Source: Anaerolineaceae bacterium (lineage in GTDB: Bacteria; Chloroflexota; Anaerolineae; Anaerolineales; Anaerolineaceae). From it: a DNA stretch of 64,000 nt. Location of the stretch: NCBI GenBank assembly GCA_002702705.1, contig PABH01000028.1, positions 124,001 to 188,000 on the forward strand, given 5' to 3'. Positions 26,249 through 34,496 of the stretch are shown here, in pieces; position 1 is the first letter of the stretch, and every line of letters starts with the position of its first letter. The position numbers were made by a program, and so were the translations under genes. The notes beneath the pieces are model-generated. The model did no database searches and was not told where the DNA came from. It saw only the letters and a program-made list of their open reading frames with translations.

Positions 26249-27118
26249 ATGATTAAATTTGGTATTACCCTTCCAAATTATGGTCCGGACGCCGGGCGTT
26301 TATCGATCATCGATACGGCTGTTGCGGCTGAACGGCTTGGTTTTGATTCGATTTGGGTAACCGATCACCTGGCTTTACCTGTAGAAGATGGAGATCGATT
26401 TGGGCATATATATGAAGCCATGACCACCCTGGCGTTTTTGGGGGCCAGTACACGCCAGATCAAATTGGGATTTTCGACCCTGGTTTTGCCCCAACGTAAC
26501 CCGATTGAAGTTGCCAAACAAATCGCAACATTGGATGTCCTTTCAGGGGGACGGATCATTTTTACAGCTGGGATTGGTTGGTCTGCTGGTGAATATAAAA
26601 ACCTGGGATATGAGTTTAAGAATCGTGGTAAACGCATGGATGAGGCGCTGCGTGTGCTGCGCACCTGTTGGCGTGGACAAACTAAGGTCAGTTTTAATGG
26701 GATATATTATCAATTTCAGGATATGGTTTTTTCACCAACACCTTTGCAGCCGGGCGGGCCTCCGTTGTGGGTGGCTGGAGATTCATCAATTGCATTACGA
26801 AGAGCGATCTTGTTGGGTGATGGCTGGCACCCCAATGCCAGCTCAGCTGCAAGACTCAAAACGCAGTTAGAAAATAATCGAACTTTAATTAACAACCGTC
26901 CTTTTACTGTGGCTGTTCGTTTTCGTCTTGATTTTGAGGAAAAAGATTCAACGGTGGGGGGATTAACCGGCTCAGCGCAAGATATCATTAACACCTTAAA
27001 GGATTACCAGGATGCTGGGATGCAGGTGGCATTAATCAATTTTTCAGCCAAGAATCAGAATGACCGCGAACGAGCCATGCGGCGTTTTATGCAAGATATT
27101 AAACCTGCTTTGGTGTAA
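26249..27118 (+). CDS. LLM-class F420/flavin-dependent oxidoreductase
   Basis: A 289-residue luciferase-like barrel. ITLPNYGPDAG at the N-terminus, ERLGFDSIWVTDHL, LGFSTLVLPQRNPIEVAKQIATLD and GRIIFTAGIGW are the typical LLM stretches. The group name F420-dependent is based on family resemblance; FMN use is possible. Start is directly after the receiver gene (3-base gap), so they are co-transcribed. Substrate unknown. Confidence 0.82.
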   Translation: MIKFGITLPNYGPDAGRLSIIDTAVAAERLGFDSIWVTDHLALPVEDGDRFGHIYEAMTTLAFLGASTRQIKLGFSTLVLPQRNPIEVAKQIATLDVLSGGRIIFTAGIGWSAGEYKNLGYEFKNRGKRMDEALRVLRTCWRGQTKVSFNGIYYQFQDMVFSPTPLQPGGPPLWVAGDSSIALRRAILLGDGWHPNASSAARLKTQLENNRTLINNRPFTVAVRFRLDFEEKDSTVGGLTGSAQDIINTLKDYQDAGMQVALINFSAKNQNDRERAMRRFMQDIKPALV

Positions 27119-27127
27119 AATTAACCA

Positions 27128-28228
27128 ATGTTGAACTCTGTTCGTCCATTTTTATTAAAAAGTAAATTCCTAATCCTGGTATGGATTGTATCCTTAAGTG
27201 TAGTTAGCCTGACTGCTTGTTCAGATCAAGGGTTTGATCCGCGCAGTTATTTCAGAACGGATACCCCGACCCCGACAGAAACCTTAATTCCAACGAATAC
27301 AGCCACCCTTCAACCAACTGAAACGGCTACACTTCTTCCGACTGAAACGATTGTTATCACGGAAACACCAACTCCCACGGAAACCGTTACCAATACCGTT
27401 ATTCCAACCAGCACCCCAACCCTGGATGGTTCGATCACCCCCACTTTGTCACCGACGCGAACACCCACAGCCACCTTAACGCGTTTTCCTACTCGTACAC
27501 CTCGTCCCACCAATACCCGCAGGCCAACCAATACACCCACCATTACCCTAACCCCCACACCGCCTCTGGCCTATTACAGAATTAATAATATTGCACCTTA
27601 TTCAATGGTAACTTCACCCCTGCGGCCGGAAGCGATTGTCAGCCCCGGTGAAGATGGCCTGGTTTACGTCACGTTGATTGGTGAAAATGGACGAACCATT
27701 GTCCGGGAGGGATTAAATTTCCAAAATTACCTCGGAAGACAGCTTGGGATTGCACCGGAAATTGAATTTTCACCTATTGGGGCGGCTGAAACTGCTCGTT
27801 TGGTTTTATCCAGCGTGGATCGTTATGGGCGCACCATTTCACTAACCTCCGTGGACCTGGTTTTATTGCAGTTGGGCAGTAATCAAATTTCCCGTCCCGC
27901 CGATCTCAGTGAACCGTATTTGATCCGCCAGCCGGAAGAGGGAGATACTATCCGCGGTGGATTACTGCAGGTGAGCGGTTTGGCCAGAATTTTATCTACC
28001 AATCCCCTTATTGTGGAATGTATCAGCCAGGATGGCGTTATTATCAGCCGGGAAGAAGTTCAGGTGCGTGCCCCCAGTGACGAATTTAGTCATGTACCTT
28101 TTGAAGTGTTTGTCCCCTACGAAGTAAGTGAATCGACCAATGTGCGTTTAACGATTCGTCAGGAGAGCGACGGGCGCATTCCGGGTACCATTTCCTTAAC
28201 CAGTTTTGAGATTATTTTAGCCCCTTAA
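27128..28228 (+). CDS. Lipoprotein with Thr/Pro stalk and beta-rich domain
   Basis: A 366-residue protein. A signal segment ends in lipobox LTAC (Cys31). Residues 42-150 are a Thr/Pro stalk of TPT, TET and TRTPRPTN units that should lift the rest off the membrane. Residues 155-366 look like two beta-sandwich modules with no catalytic motif. Family unknown; adhesion or binding is a guess. Its last 17 bases overlap the end of the AtzF-C-like gene on the other strand. Confidence 0.7.
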   Translation: MLNSVRPFLLKSKFLILVWIVSLSVVSLTACSDQGFDPRSYFRTDTPTPTETLIPTNTATLQPTETATLLPTETIVITETPTPTETVTNTVIPTSTPTLDGSITPTLSPTRTPTATLTRFPTRTPRPTNTRRPTNTPTITLTPTPPLAYYRINNIAPYSMVTSPLRPEAIVSPGEDGLVYVTLIGENGRTIVREGLNFQNYLGRQLGIAPEIEFSPIGAAETARLVLSSVDRYGRTISLTSVDLVLLQLGSNQISRPADLSEPYLIRQPEEGDTIRGGLLQVSGLARILSTNPLIVECISQDGVIISREEVQVRAPSDEFSHVPFEVFVPYEVSESTNVRLTIRQESDGRIPGTISLTSFEIILAP

Positions 28229-28598
28229 TCCGATAATTTCGCCAGCCGCCAAAATGTGTGATTTCCTGCTGGTTTTCACAGACCCAGGCTTCGCCGAGAA
28301 TCCCCAAGACCGTTGATTGATCTTCCAGGAAAATTTTGCCAACGAGCAGACCTGGGGGTTCCTGGTTAAGGATGGTCACAAGACCTTGCGGCGTAAGAGA
28401 CCAAATTTCAACGATAATAGCTTTGCCATGTACGACATCTCGCTGCATGGCTGGGTAGAGGTTGTTGATGGACCATAAGCGATATTCGGGGGCTGTGCGG
28501 GTTTCTCTGATAAAGATAGCGCCGATTGAGGTTAAGTTGATATTTAACTTAAAACCCCGCATCAAGGTGCCGTTTACGGCCAGGTTTATTTGATTCAT
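28212..28598 (-). CDS. AtzF C-terminal-like protein (gamma-glutamylcyclotransferase fold)
   Basis: A 128-residue protein matching the C-terminal domain of allophanate hydrolase: LAVNGTLMRGFKLN, LTSIGAIF, TRTAPEYRLWSI, HGKAIIVEIWSL and a closing VLGILGEAWVC. In allophanate hydrolase this domain follows the amidase; here it stands alone, with no amidase next to it. The GGCT-like fold suggests small-molecule turnover, but the reaction is unknown. AGGAG-type site precedes the ATG. Tail overlaps the lipoprotein gene by 17 bases. Confidence 0.75.
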   Translation of the reverse strand: MNQINLAVNGTLMRGFKLNINLTSIGAIFIRETRTAPEYRLWSINNLYPAMQRDVVHGKAIIVEIWSLTPQGLVTILNQEPPGLLVGKIFLEDQSTVLGILGEAWVCENQQEITHFGGWRNYRIKGLK

Positions 28599-28659
28599 GT
28601 GTTCTCCTTTTCTGCAAGGATTATCGTACGGGCTTTGGGTTATATGTCTATTATTTTAA

Positions 28660-28750
28660 AAACCTCCGGGGGGGTCGATTTTTAACCAGGTTGGTCGGAA
28701 CGTTCACCCCCCGGAGGGGGTATGTCCCGACCTCGAGATTTTTGGATGAC
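28660..28750. repeat. Palindromic dispersed repeat (REP-like)
   Basis: CCTCCGGGGGGGT (28663-28675) pairs with ACCCCCCGGAGG (28706-28717). Next to it, 28726-28747 is a 22-base match, in inverse orientation, to 14542-14563. It sits between a gene start and the 168-bp repeats. Confidence 0.55.
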
Positions 28751-28770
28751 AACGTGAATATTTTTTATAA

Positions 28771-29194
28771 TTGTTGGGCACTTGGCTATCATATCGCTGT
28801 GAAATTCTATCTCATCTGGAAAATAACCGATCTGGTCGATTGGACTTGCCCAACCTACTTTTCCTTTGTGTGCTTCGAGTTCTTCGTGGTTATTTTTCTT
28901 ATACCTTTGTCCCAAAGGTGAATTTGTTTTTCTCTTCTTTGTTGGGCACTTGGCTATCACATCGCCGTGAAGATATACCTCATCTTGCAAAAGATCGATC
29001 TGGTCGATTGACCTTGCCCAACCTACTTTTCCTTTGTGTGCTTCGAGTTCTTCGTGGTTATTTTTAATATACCTTTGCTACAAGGGTGAATTTATTTTCC
29101 TCTTCTTTGTTGGGCACGTGGCTATCAAATCGCTGTGAAATTCTATCTCATCTGGAAAATAACCGATCTGGTCGATTGGACTTGCCCAACCTAC
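28771..29194. repeat. Tandem repeat, 168-bp period, 2.5 copies
   Basis: TTGTTGGGCA recurs at 28771, 28939 and 29107, exactly 168 bases apart. Each copy has an 88-bp palindrome-ended core (TTGTTGGGCA ... CTTGCCCAACCTAC) followed in copies 1 and 2 by TTGTGTGCTTCGAG and TTCTTCGTGGTTATTTTT. Copies 1 and 3 are more alike in the core than either is to copy 2. The third core ends at 29194 and supplies the stop codon (29191-29193) of the DUF402 gene. No gene is credible in these 592 bases. Confidence 0.85.
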
Positions 29195-29649
29195 GATGAA
29201 AATCGTGGGTTAAAATGTTCCTTTAATTCTTCTAATCCTTGCAGGGCTTTTAACTTTACTACTTGATCAAGGTTTAGGGCTTCAAATTCATCCTCATCTA
29301 ATACCAATTGTGTGCCGTCCGGGAAAACCAGCAAATCCAAAGCCAGATCAACATAGGAGATTTGATCATCTTGGATCTTGGCTGGTTTGGTGATATTACA
29401 ATACCAAGCCTTGCGCTGTCCATCATCACGGTCGTATATTTCGTAGATGTTATACCAGCGTCCGGGGAAATAGGTTTCCACAAAACGGTCATCTCTTTTT
29501 AACATCAAACCCTGAAATAAAAAATCATCCTTGTTAAAACGGGCTTCAATGGTCACCTTGTCTTCTGAAACTTCTATCACATGCCCTGTGTATCGCCAGA
29601 CTTCTTTTTCATCCACATTCAGCTTAATGATTGTGATGGTTTCTTTCAT
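29191..29649 (-). CDS. DUF402 family protein
   Basis: A 152-residue protein with the DUF402 pattern: GRWYNIYEIYDRDDGQRKAWYCNITKPA, YVDLALDLLVFPDG and LDEDEFEAL. Known relatives include nucleoside tri-/diphosphate phosphatases that use Mg. ATG 29649 has GAGGG six bases before it; TTG 29667 is an upstream alternative. Starts 2 bases after the thiQ-like stop, so it is the last gene of the thiamine operon. A role in thiamine or nucleotide phosphate chemistry is possible but unproven. The stop codon lies inside the adjacent repeat. Confidence 0.78.
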   Translation of the reverse strand: MKETITIIKLNVDEKEVWRYTGHVIEVSEDKVTIEARFNKDDFLFQGLMLKRDDRFVETYFPGRWYNIYEIYDRDDGQRKAWYCNITKPAKIQDDQISYVDLALDLLVFPDGTQLVLDEDEFEALNLDQVVKLKALQGLEELKEHFNPRFSS

Positions 29650-29651
29650 GG

Positions 29652-30701
29652 TTAACCCTCCAAACAAGTCAGATATTCTTTTTTAAAATAGATTAAAATC
29701 GTTTCACCTATCTCAACTGGTTGTGAGACCAATAAATCAAGCTGCATCTGATTTTGTGCTTCAACCTGGATGCGGTAGGCTGCTCCTAGATACACACAAT
29801 CTTTCACAAACACGGTGATTAAATTTTGTTCTGCGTCTATCGTTTTTCGGATTTCAGCAGCTTGGGGACGGATGAGCAAAGTGACGGGTGACCCCGGAGC
29901 CAGGGCGAAATCCAGCGGTGGTTTCACAACAAAACTGCCCAATGCCGTCTCCACCACGGGAGATTTTTCTTCCACTACGGTCCCTTTGACCAGATTCGTC
30001 AAGCCCAAAAATGCAGCCACCCAGGAATTTTTAGGAAAATCATACACCTGCTGTGGGCTGCCCTCCTGGACGATCTTTCCCTGATTAAGCAGAATTAATC
30101 GGTCTCCAATTGTAAAAGCTTCTTCCTGGTCGTGGGTGACGTAAATAGTAGGGATTTGGGTCTGGTGTAATACTTCACGAAGTTCCTGCATTAATTGTTC
30201 TCGCAAGGTGCGGTCCAGCGCGCCTAAAGGTTCATCCAACATCAAGAGTCGTGGTTGGGGAGCCAATGATCGGGCTAACGCGACACGCTGCTGTTCTCCA
30301 CCGGAAAGTTCCGTAACCCAACGCTGGGCGAAGGGGCCCATGTTAACCTGCTCCAAAGCGGAATGGGCCCTGGCTGTTCTTTCCTCTTTACCCATCCCCT
30401 GCATTTTTAATCCAAAGCTGACGTTTTCGAGCACACTTAAATGAGGAAACAGGGCGTAGTCCTGAAACATAAAACCAAACTGGCGTTGGTGAACCGGCAC
30501 ACCCTGTAAATCTTTTCCATTCCACAAGACTCGCCCTGATTTTGAAGACTCGATCCCAGCAATAATTCTTAACAAGGTGCTTTTTCCGGAACCGGAACGG
30601 CCTAACAAACAGACGGTTTCACCGCCCTTAACCTCAAAACTGACCCCTTTTAGTAAAGGTTGGTTTTCATAATCCTTGTAGATATTTTCCACCGTTAACA
30701 T
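29652..30701 (-). CDS. thiQ: Thiamine ABC transporter ATP-binding protein
   Basis: A 349-residue ABC ATPase. Walker A GRSGSGKST at about 35-43, Q-loop MFQDYALF, signature LSGGEQQR, Walker B LLMLDEP, and His in YVTHDQEE. The last 110 residues resemble a TOBE-type domain as in Pot/Fbp-type ATPases, longer than E. coli ThiQ. It energises uptake through the double permease upstream. The thiamine assignment rests on operon context: ThiB-like receptor, pyrophosphokinase and a TPP riboswitch. Confidence 0.82.
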   Translation of the reverse strand: MLTVENIYKDYENQPLLKGVSFEVKGGETVCLLGRSGSGKSTLLRIIAGIESSKSGRVLWNGKDLQGVPVHQRQFGFMFQDYALFPHLSVLENVSFGLKMQGMGKEERTARAHSALEQVNMGPFAQRWVTELSGGEQQRVALARSLAPQPRLLMLDEPLGALDRTLREQLMQELREVLHQTQIPTIYVTHDQEEAFTIGDRLILLNQGKIVQEGSPQQVYDFPKNSWVAAFLGLTNLVKGTVVEEKSPVVETALGSFVVKPPLDFALAPGSPVTLLIRPQAAEIRKTIDAEQNLITVFVKDCVYLGAAYRIQVEAQNQMQLDLLVSQPVEIGETILIYFKKEYLTCLEG

Positions 30702-30718
30702 GTTTTATCTTAGCCTAT

Positions 30719-32428
30719 TTAAAAATCATTTACATCCGGTAATCGAAGCTTTTCAACAATATAAATTGATAAACCACAAATCACCATGAGAATCGTGGAC
30801 ATAGCAAGAGCCTGTCCGTAATTTAACGCACCGGGTTGGGATAAATAACGATAAATTGCAATCGGGATGGTGGGTAAATCCGGCCTGCTTAAGAATGTTG
30901 TTGCGCCAAATTCACCCAATGATACCGTAAATGCGAAGATGCCGCTTGCCAGAATCGCCCGGAATAGAATGGGATAATCAATTAACCACCAAACCCGCCA
31001 GGGGGAGGCACCTAAAACGGCCGCTGATTGGCGGTAGGTTTCCGGAATGGAAACAATTGCGGGCTGGAGTGTACGTACCACAAAGGGCAGCGCTACCAGG
31101 GCATGTGCGATTGGGATTAACAGTGGAAACGAACGAACGTCAATCGGCGGGCGGTTAAAGACCAAAATAAATCCTAAACCGAGGGTGACTGCGGAAGTAC
31201 CCAATGGCAGCATTAATATCGGGTCCATCAGGCGATTCCAATTGGTTTTACGGCTTAATGCGATAGCTGCTAACAGGCCTAAAACCAACGCAATCACAAC
31301 CGTAATTAATGCAAATACGAGGGAATTTTTGAGGGCATCAATCGGGGGCACATAAAATAAGGATTGACGCCGGTTAATAAATAATTCCTGGTAATACGCC
31401 AGCGTAACCCCACTTTGCACCATACCACGTTCACCCCGCACCGCATCCAACCGCAGAAAGGAACGAAAAACCAGGGAAATTAAAGGCAAAACAAACAAAA
31501 CCAGCATGGAAAAGACCAGACCCACCACCATCATTTTTTGGCCTGCGGTTTGAATTGGTTTTTCGACTTCATCCGGATCACGCGGGGTTAACCGCACCAC
31601 CCGGCGCCGGTTGATGAGACTGTATCCGGCCGTTAACAGCAAGGTGAAAACCAACTGTACTGCGGAAAGCAGACCTGCTGTAGGCAGGTTTAGCAGGTGC
31701 AGGGCTTGAATATAAATTTCCACTTCCAGTGTGGCAAACTGTGGACCGCCCATTAACAAAATAACGGCAAAACTGGTGAAATCAAATAAAAATACCAGCA
31801 AGATGGCTGCTAATATCGAAGGACGCAGGAGGGGAAAGTTGATTCGTTGAAACACTTTCCAGGGCGAAGCACCTAACGAACGTGCAGCCTGCTCCATTTT
31901 TGGATCAAGTTTAGCCCAGGCCCCACCGACCACGCGGATGACAACGGAAGTGTTGTAAAAGACATGGGCCAGTAAAATGGCGGCTAATGTGTTAAGAATC
32001 TGGATGGGGGGCTGGCCTAAGTCAAACACAGAAATGAGCAGGCTGTTTACCCAACCTTTTGGGCCCAAAAACGCATTAAATCCGGCAGCGACCACAACCG
32101 TGGGCATGATGAAAGGAATGGTAACTAAAACTTTTAAAAATGCTTTACCCGCAAATCGGAAGCGAGCAAAAACATACGCCATGGGAAGCCCCACCAGGAA
32201 GGTAATGATGGTGGATAACACAGCCTGCCAAATTGTAAAAGAGAGCGGTGCCCAGATCTTATTAAAAACACTCGTTGTTAACCCTTGGTTACTTCCAACC
32301 TGCCAGGCCATTTTAAAGGTGGCAAGCAGCGGCTGGAAGTAAAAAAAGGTCAAAAATAAGATGGGTGCCAGCCATAACAGCAGGCTTTTCCAGGATCCTT
32401 TTGCTTTCCAGGACGGAGATTTAATCAT
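30719..32428 (-). CDS. thiP: Thiamine ABC transporter permease (two fused halves)
   Basis: A 569-residue membrane protein with about twelve helices formed by two BPD_transp_1 halves. EAA loops: EQAARSLGASPWKVFQRINFPLLRPSIL in the first half, and YRQSAAVLGASPWRVWWLIDYPILF in the second. This two-in-one form is typical of ThiP and FbpB. Start ATG overlaps the stop of the receptor gene by one base. Ferric-iron uptake is the main alternative, disfavoured by the TPP riboswitch. Confidence 0.85.
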   Translation of the reverse strand: MIKSPSWKAKGSWKSLLLWLAPILFLTFFYFQPLLATFKMAWQVGSNQGLTTSVFNKIWAPLSFTIWQAVLSTIITFLVGLPMAYVFARFRFAGKAFLKVLVTIPFIMPTVVVAAGFNAFLGPKGWVNSLLISVFDLGQPPIQILNTLAAILLAHVFYNTSVVIRVVGGAWAKLDPKMEQAARSLGASPWKVFQRINFPLLRPSILAAILLVFLFDFTSFAVILLMGGPQFATLEVEIYIQALHLLNLPTAGLLSAVQLVFTLLLTAGYSLINRRRVVRLTPRDPDEVEKPIQTAGQKMMVVGLVFSMLVLFVLPLISLVFRSFLRLDAVRGERGMVQSGVTLAYYQELFINRRQSLFYVPPIDALKNSLVFALITVVIALVLGLLAAIALSRKTNWNRLMDPILMLPLGTSAVTLGLGFILVFNRPPIDVRSFPLLIPIAHALVALPFVVRTLQPAIVSIPETYRQSAAVLGASPWRVWWLIDYPILFRAILASGIFAFTVSLGEFGATTFLSRPDLPTIPIAIYRYLSQPGALNYGQALAMSTILMVICGLSIYIVEKLRLPDVNDF

Positions 32429-33489
32429 TAACGTAAGACCGTTTCGGTCCAGGCTTCAACCCAGTTTTCACGCTCCGCGCTGATCAGGTTGGAATCGAGT
32501 GAGGCGGGTTTATCCGCGATTTGGGCATAGGTAGCAAAAGCTTCCGGTAATGAAGCATTTTGATTCACCGGGAACACAAACATCTGCATTGGCATATCTT
32601 CCTGGAAGGACTGACTGAGCATAAAATCAACAAATTTTTCAGCGGTAGCACGGTTCTGAGTCCCTTTTAAGATACCGACAAATTCAATTTGACGGAAGCA
32701 CATATTTTCCCCTACCAAAGAGGCGGTTGGGGCCTCATCCAATTTGGTTTCAGCAAAAATGACTTCCGCGGGCGGGCTGGAACTGTAAGAGACCACCATC
32801 GGCTGCTGTCCCTGTCCTGAAGATCCGCTGAAATTGGTGTAGTAAGCTGTTTCCCAATCATTTACAACGACTACGCCATTCTCTTTTAATCCTTGCCAAA
32901 AATCCAGGTATCCTTCCGTGCCAAATTCAGCGATGGTTGCCATTAAAAAGGCCAAACCGGGGGAGGAGGTGGCCGGGTTTTCCACCACCAGTAAACCCTG
33001 ATAGGCACGATCCAAAAGATCATTAAAAGATTGGGGAATGGGCAGGTTATTTTCCTGGAAATAGGATTTATCGTAATTAATACAGACATCACTAAAATCA
33101 ACAGGTAAAACCCGGTTTTGCGGATCCGCTTTAAATTTTTCAGGAATCTGGTCTAAACGGGGTGAGGCGTATGCTTCAAAAATATCTTCTTCAAGTGCTC
33201 TGGAAAGAAAGGTATTGTCTACGCCATAAAAAACATCTGCTTGTGGAGCGGCTTTGGTTAGAATAGCCCGGTTTAAGGCTGCACCGGTATCACCGCTTTG
33301 TAAAAAGTTAACGGTTATCTGATTTTCTTCTTCAAATTGGCGAACCACATCTTCGCTAACGGCAAAGGAATCATGGGTCATTACGTTTAATACGGCGTTT
33401 TGCGGCTCTTCTTTTTGTTGGGAAGTGCAGGCAGTGGTTAATATAACGATGATGCTCAGTACCAAGATTAATTTCATTGTGAATCTCAT
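32428..33489 (-). CDS. thiB: Thiamine-binding lipoprotein (ThiB family)
   Basis: A 353-residue exported receptor with a signal peptide and lipobox-like TTAC (Cys21). The body fits ThiB: NVMTHDSFAVSEDV, QSGDTGAALNRAIL, ADVFYGVDNTFLSRAL, PVDFSDVCINYDK and VVENPATSSPGLAFL. It captures thiamine or its phosphates outside the membrane and delivers it to the permease. AAGGAG precedes the ATG by eight bases. It follows the pyrophosphokinase gene by 18 bases. Confidence 0.88.
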   Translation of the reverse strand: MRFTMKLILVLSIIVILTTACTSQQKEEPQNAVLNVMTHDSFAVSEDVVRQFEEENQITVNFLQSGDTGAALNRAILTKAAPQADVFYGVDNTFLSRALEEDIFEAYASPRLDQIPEKFKADPQNRVLPVDFSDVCINYDKSYFQENNLPIPQSFNDLLDRAYQGLLVVENPATSSPGLAFLMATIAEFGTEGYLDFWQGLKENGVVVVNDWETAYYTNFSGSSGQGQQPMVVSYSSSPPAEVIFAETKLDEAPTASLVGENMCFRQIEFVGILKGTQNRATAEKFVDFMLSQSFQEDMPMQMFVFPVNQNASLPEAFATYAQIADKPASLDSNLISAERENWVEAWTETVLR

Positions 33490-33507
33490 ATAAGTTACTC
33501 CTTTAAT

Positions 33508-34158
33508 TTATTCATTCAGGCTGTGAAAACAAAGTACCAGCCCCTCCTGAATTTGGATTGTTGCGATTTCGGAATTCATTGCATTACTTACTCCACGGGT
33601 TTTGTGACGGTAGAGGGTTTCATTGATGAGAGGATACTGTAATGCTGTGGTGGTTACACCTTGTACGGTTTCTGAAAGGGGCAGCAGGGAAACACGATCA
33701 CCTGGTTTTCCTGTGACTTGGGCTTTCTTCCGGATGATGAAAACCTCTTCCTTATCATCCACGAGACGTATATCCAGCCCGGCTAATTTTGGATCACTCA
33801 ACAAAAGTAAATTTGCCAACATCTGATCGCTGCGGCCACCCAATGCACCGATCAAGATGATTTTCTGGTATCCTAATTGAATGACATGGAACAGGGCTAA
33901 TTCGAGATCGGTTTCATTCTTTTCCGGCGGAAATTGAATAATTTCTCTTCCGGCTTCCTTGAAACGTGAAACTTCGGTTGGTGAAACGGAGTCTAGGTCA
34001 CCGACCAACAAATGCGGCAGGATATTTAAGGCGAGGGCATGCCGCAGACCGCCATCGGCAGCGACCAGTAAATCGGCAGATTCTACCCAGGGACGAATTT
34101 TTTCAGCGTTATTTAGTTCTCCATTGACAAAAATCACTGCTGTTTTATTTGTTTTCAT
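33508..34158 (-). CDS. thiN: Thiamine pyrophosphokinase
   Basis: A 216-residue enzyme turning thiamine plus ATP into TPP. Motifs: LLVAADGGLRHAL, HLLVGDLDSV, FPPEKNETDLELAL and GALGGRSDQMLANL. ATG 34158 with AAAGGAAA upstream is the right start; the longer frame to 34242 runs into the riboswitch. First gene of the operon, directly after the TPP riboswitch terminator. It makes the ligand that shuts the riboswitch, giving feedback control. Confidence 0.93.
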   Translation of the reverse strand: MKTNKTAVIFVNGELNNAEKIRPWVESADLLVAADGGLRHALALNILPHLLVGDLDSVSPTEVSRFKEAGREIIQFPPEKNETDLELALFHVIQLGYQKIILIGALGGRSDQMLANLLLLSDPKLAGLDIRLVDDKEEVFIIRKKAQVTGKPGDRVSLLPLSETVQGVTTTALQYPLINETLYRHKTRGVSNAMNSEIATIQIQEGLVLCFHSLNE

Positions 34159-34172
34159 CGGTTTCCTTTCGG

Positions 34173-34202
34173 TTAAACAAAACACCCGCCATCCGGCGGG
34201 TG
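34173..34202 (-). terminator. Riboswitch-controlled intrinsic terminator
   Basis: On the - strand CACCCGCC (34202-34195), loop GGAT, GGCGGGTG (34190-34183), then TTTTGTTT. It lies between the TPP aptamer and thiN, 15 bases before the thiN start, where the expression platform should be. Confidence 0.85.
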
Positions 34203-34219
34203 GGGTTGGATCACCATCG

Positions 34220-34318
34220 TACGCATATCCCTCCGCCGGCATTATCCGGATCAGGTTTGCGGGTCGAAGACCTGAACGTCTTCCTCTCAGCCCAGCGTTT
34301 TGGGCTCCCCGTTGCCTT
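34220..34318 (-). promoter_or_regulatory. TPP riboswitch (THI element)
   Basis: Read on the - strand: GGGGAGCCC, GGGCTGAGAGG, GACCCGCAAACCTGATC, GGATAATGCCGGCG and GAGGGATATGCG, all in the canonical order of the THI box. TPP binding would favour the terminator at 34173-34202 and stop expression of thiN-thiB-thiP-thiQ-DUF402. Confidence 0.96.
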
Positions 34319-34332
34319 GTTTATTCGTTGTT

Positions 34333-34361
34333 AGTATAGAAGATGAATGCATTCATGTCAA
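34333..34361 (-). promoter_or_regulatory. Sigma-70 promoter of the thiamine operon
   Basis: On the - strand TTGACA (34361-34356), 17 bases, TATACT (34338-34333). The aptamer begins about 15 bases downstream. The spacer holds a perfect 14-bp palindrome ATGAATGCATTCAT (34343-34356), touching the -35. Confidence 0.85.
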
Positions 34362-34443
34362 GAAGAAAATAGAGCCTTGCAATTTAAACTCTTAATTGAA
34401 TACGGGATTATAATTCCTGCCATTGTATAAAAACTAACTACCA

Positions 34444-34474
34444 CCTACGCCTTTCTTGGGGGCGTTTATTTTTT
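34444..34474 (+). promoter_or_regulatory. Leader hairpin before the SulP gene
   Basis: ACGCC (34447-34451) / GGCGT (34461-34465) followed by TTATTTTTTT gives a weak terminator-like hairpin 22 bases before the SulP ribosome site. CCTAC (34444-34448) could pair instead with GTAGG at the ribosome site. A possible attenuator, weakly supported. Confidence 0.3.
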
Positions 34475-34496
34475 TAACTGTAGGAGAACAAAATCA

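Noticed and set aside
27310-27558. Val/Gly-rich 82-codon frame on the - strand
   Set aside because: Antisense shadow of the Thr/Pro stalk of the lipoprotein at 27128-28228.
28682-29067. Open frames of 76-102 codons on both strands
   Set aside because: They lie inside the 168-bp repeats and the REP-like palindrome; periodic repetition explains the open frames.
28771-29194. CRISPR-like array
   Set aside because: Units are 168 bp with similar, not unique, spacers and no cas genes nearby.
34159-34242. N-terminal extension of thiamine pyrophosphokinase
   Set aside because: It would translate the terminator and part of the TPP aptamer; ATG 34158 has its own ribosome site.
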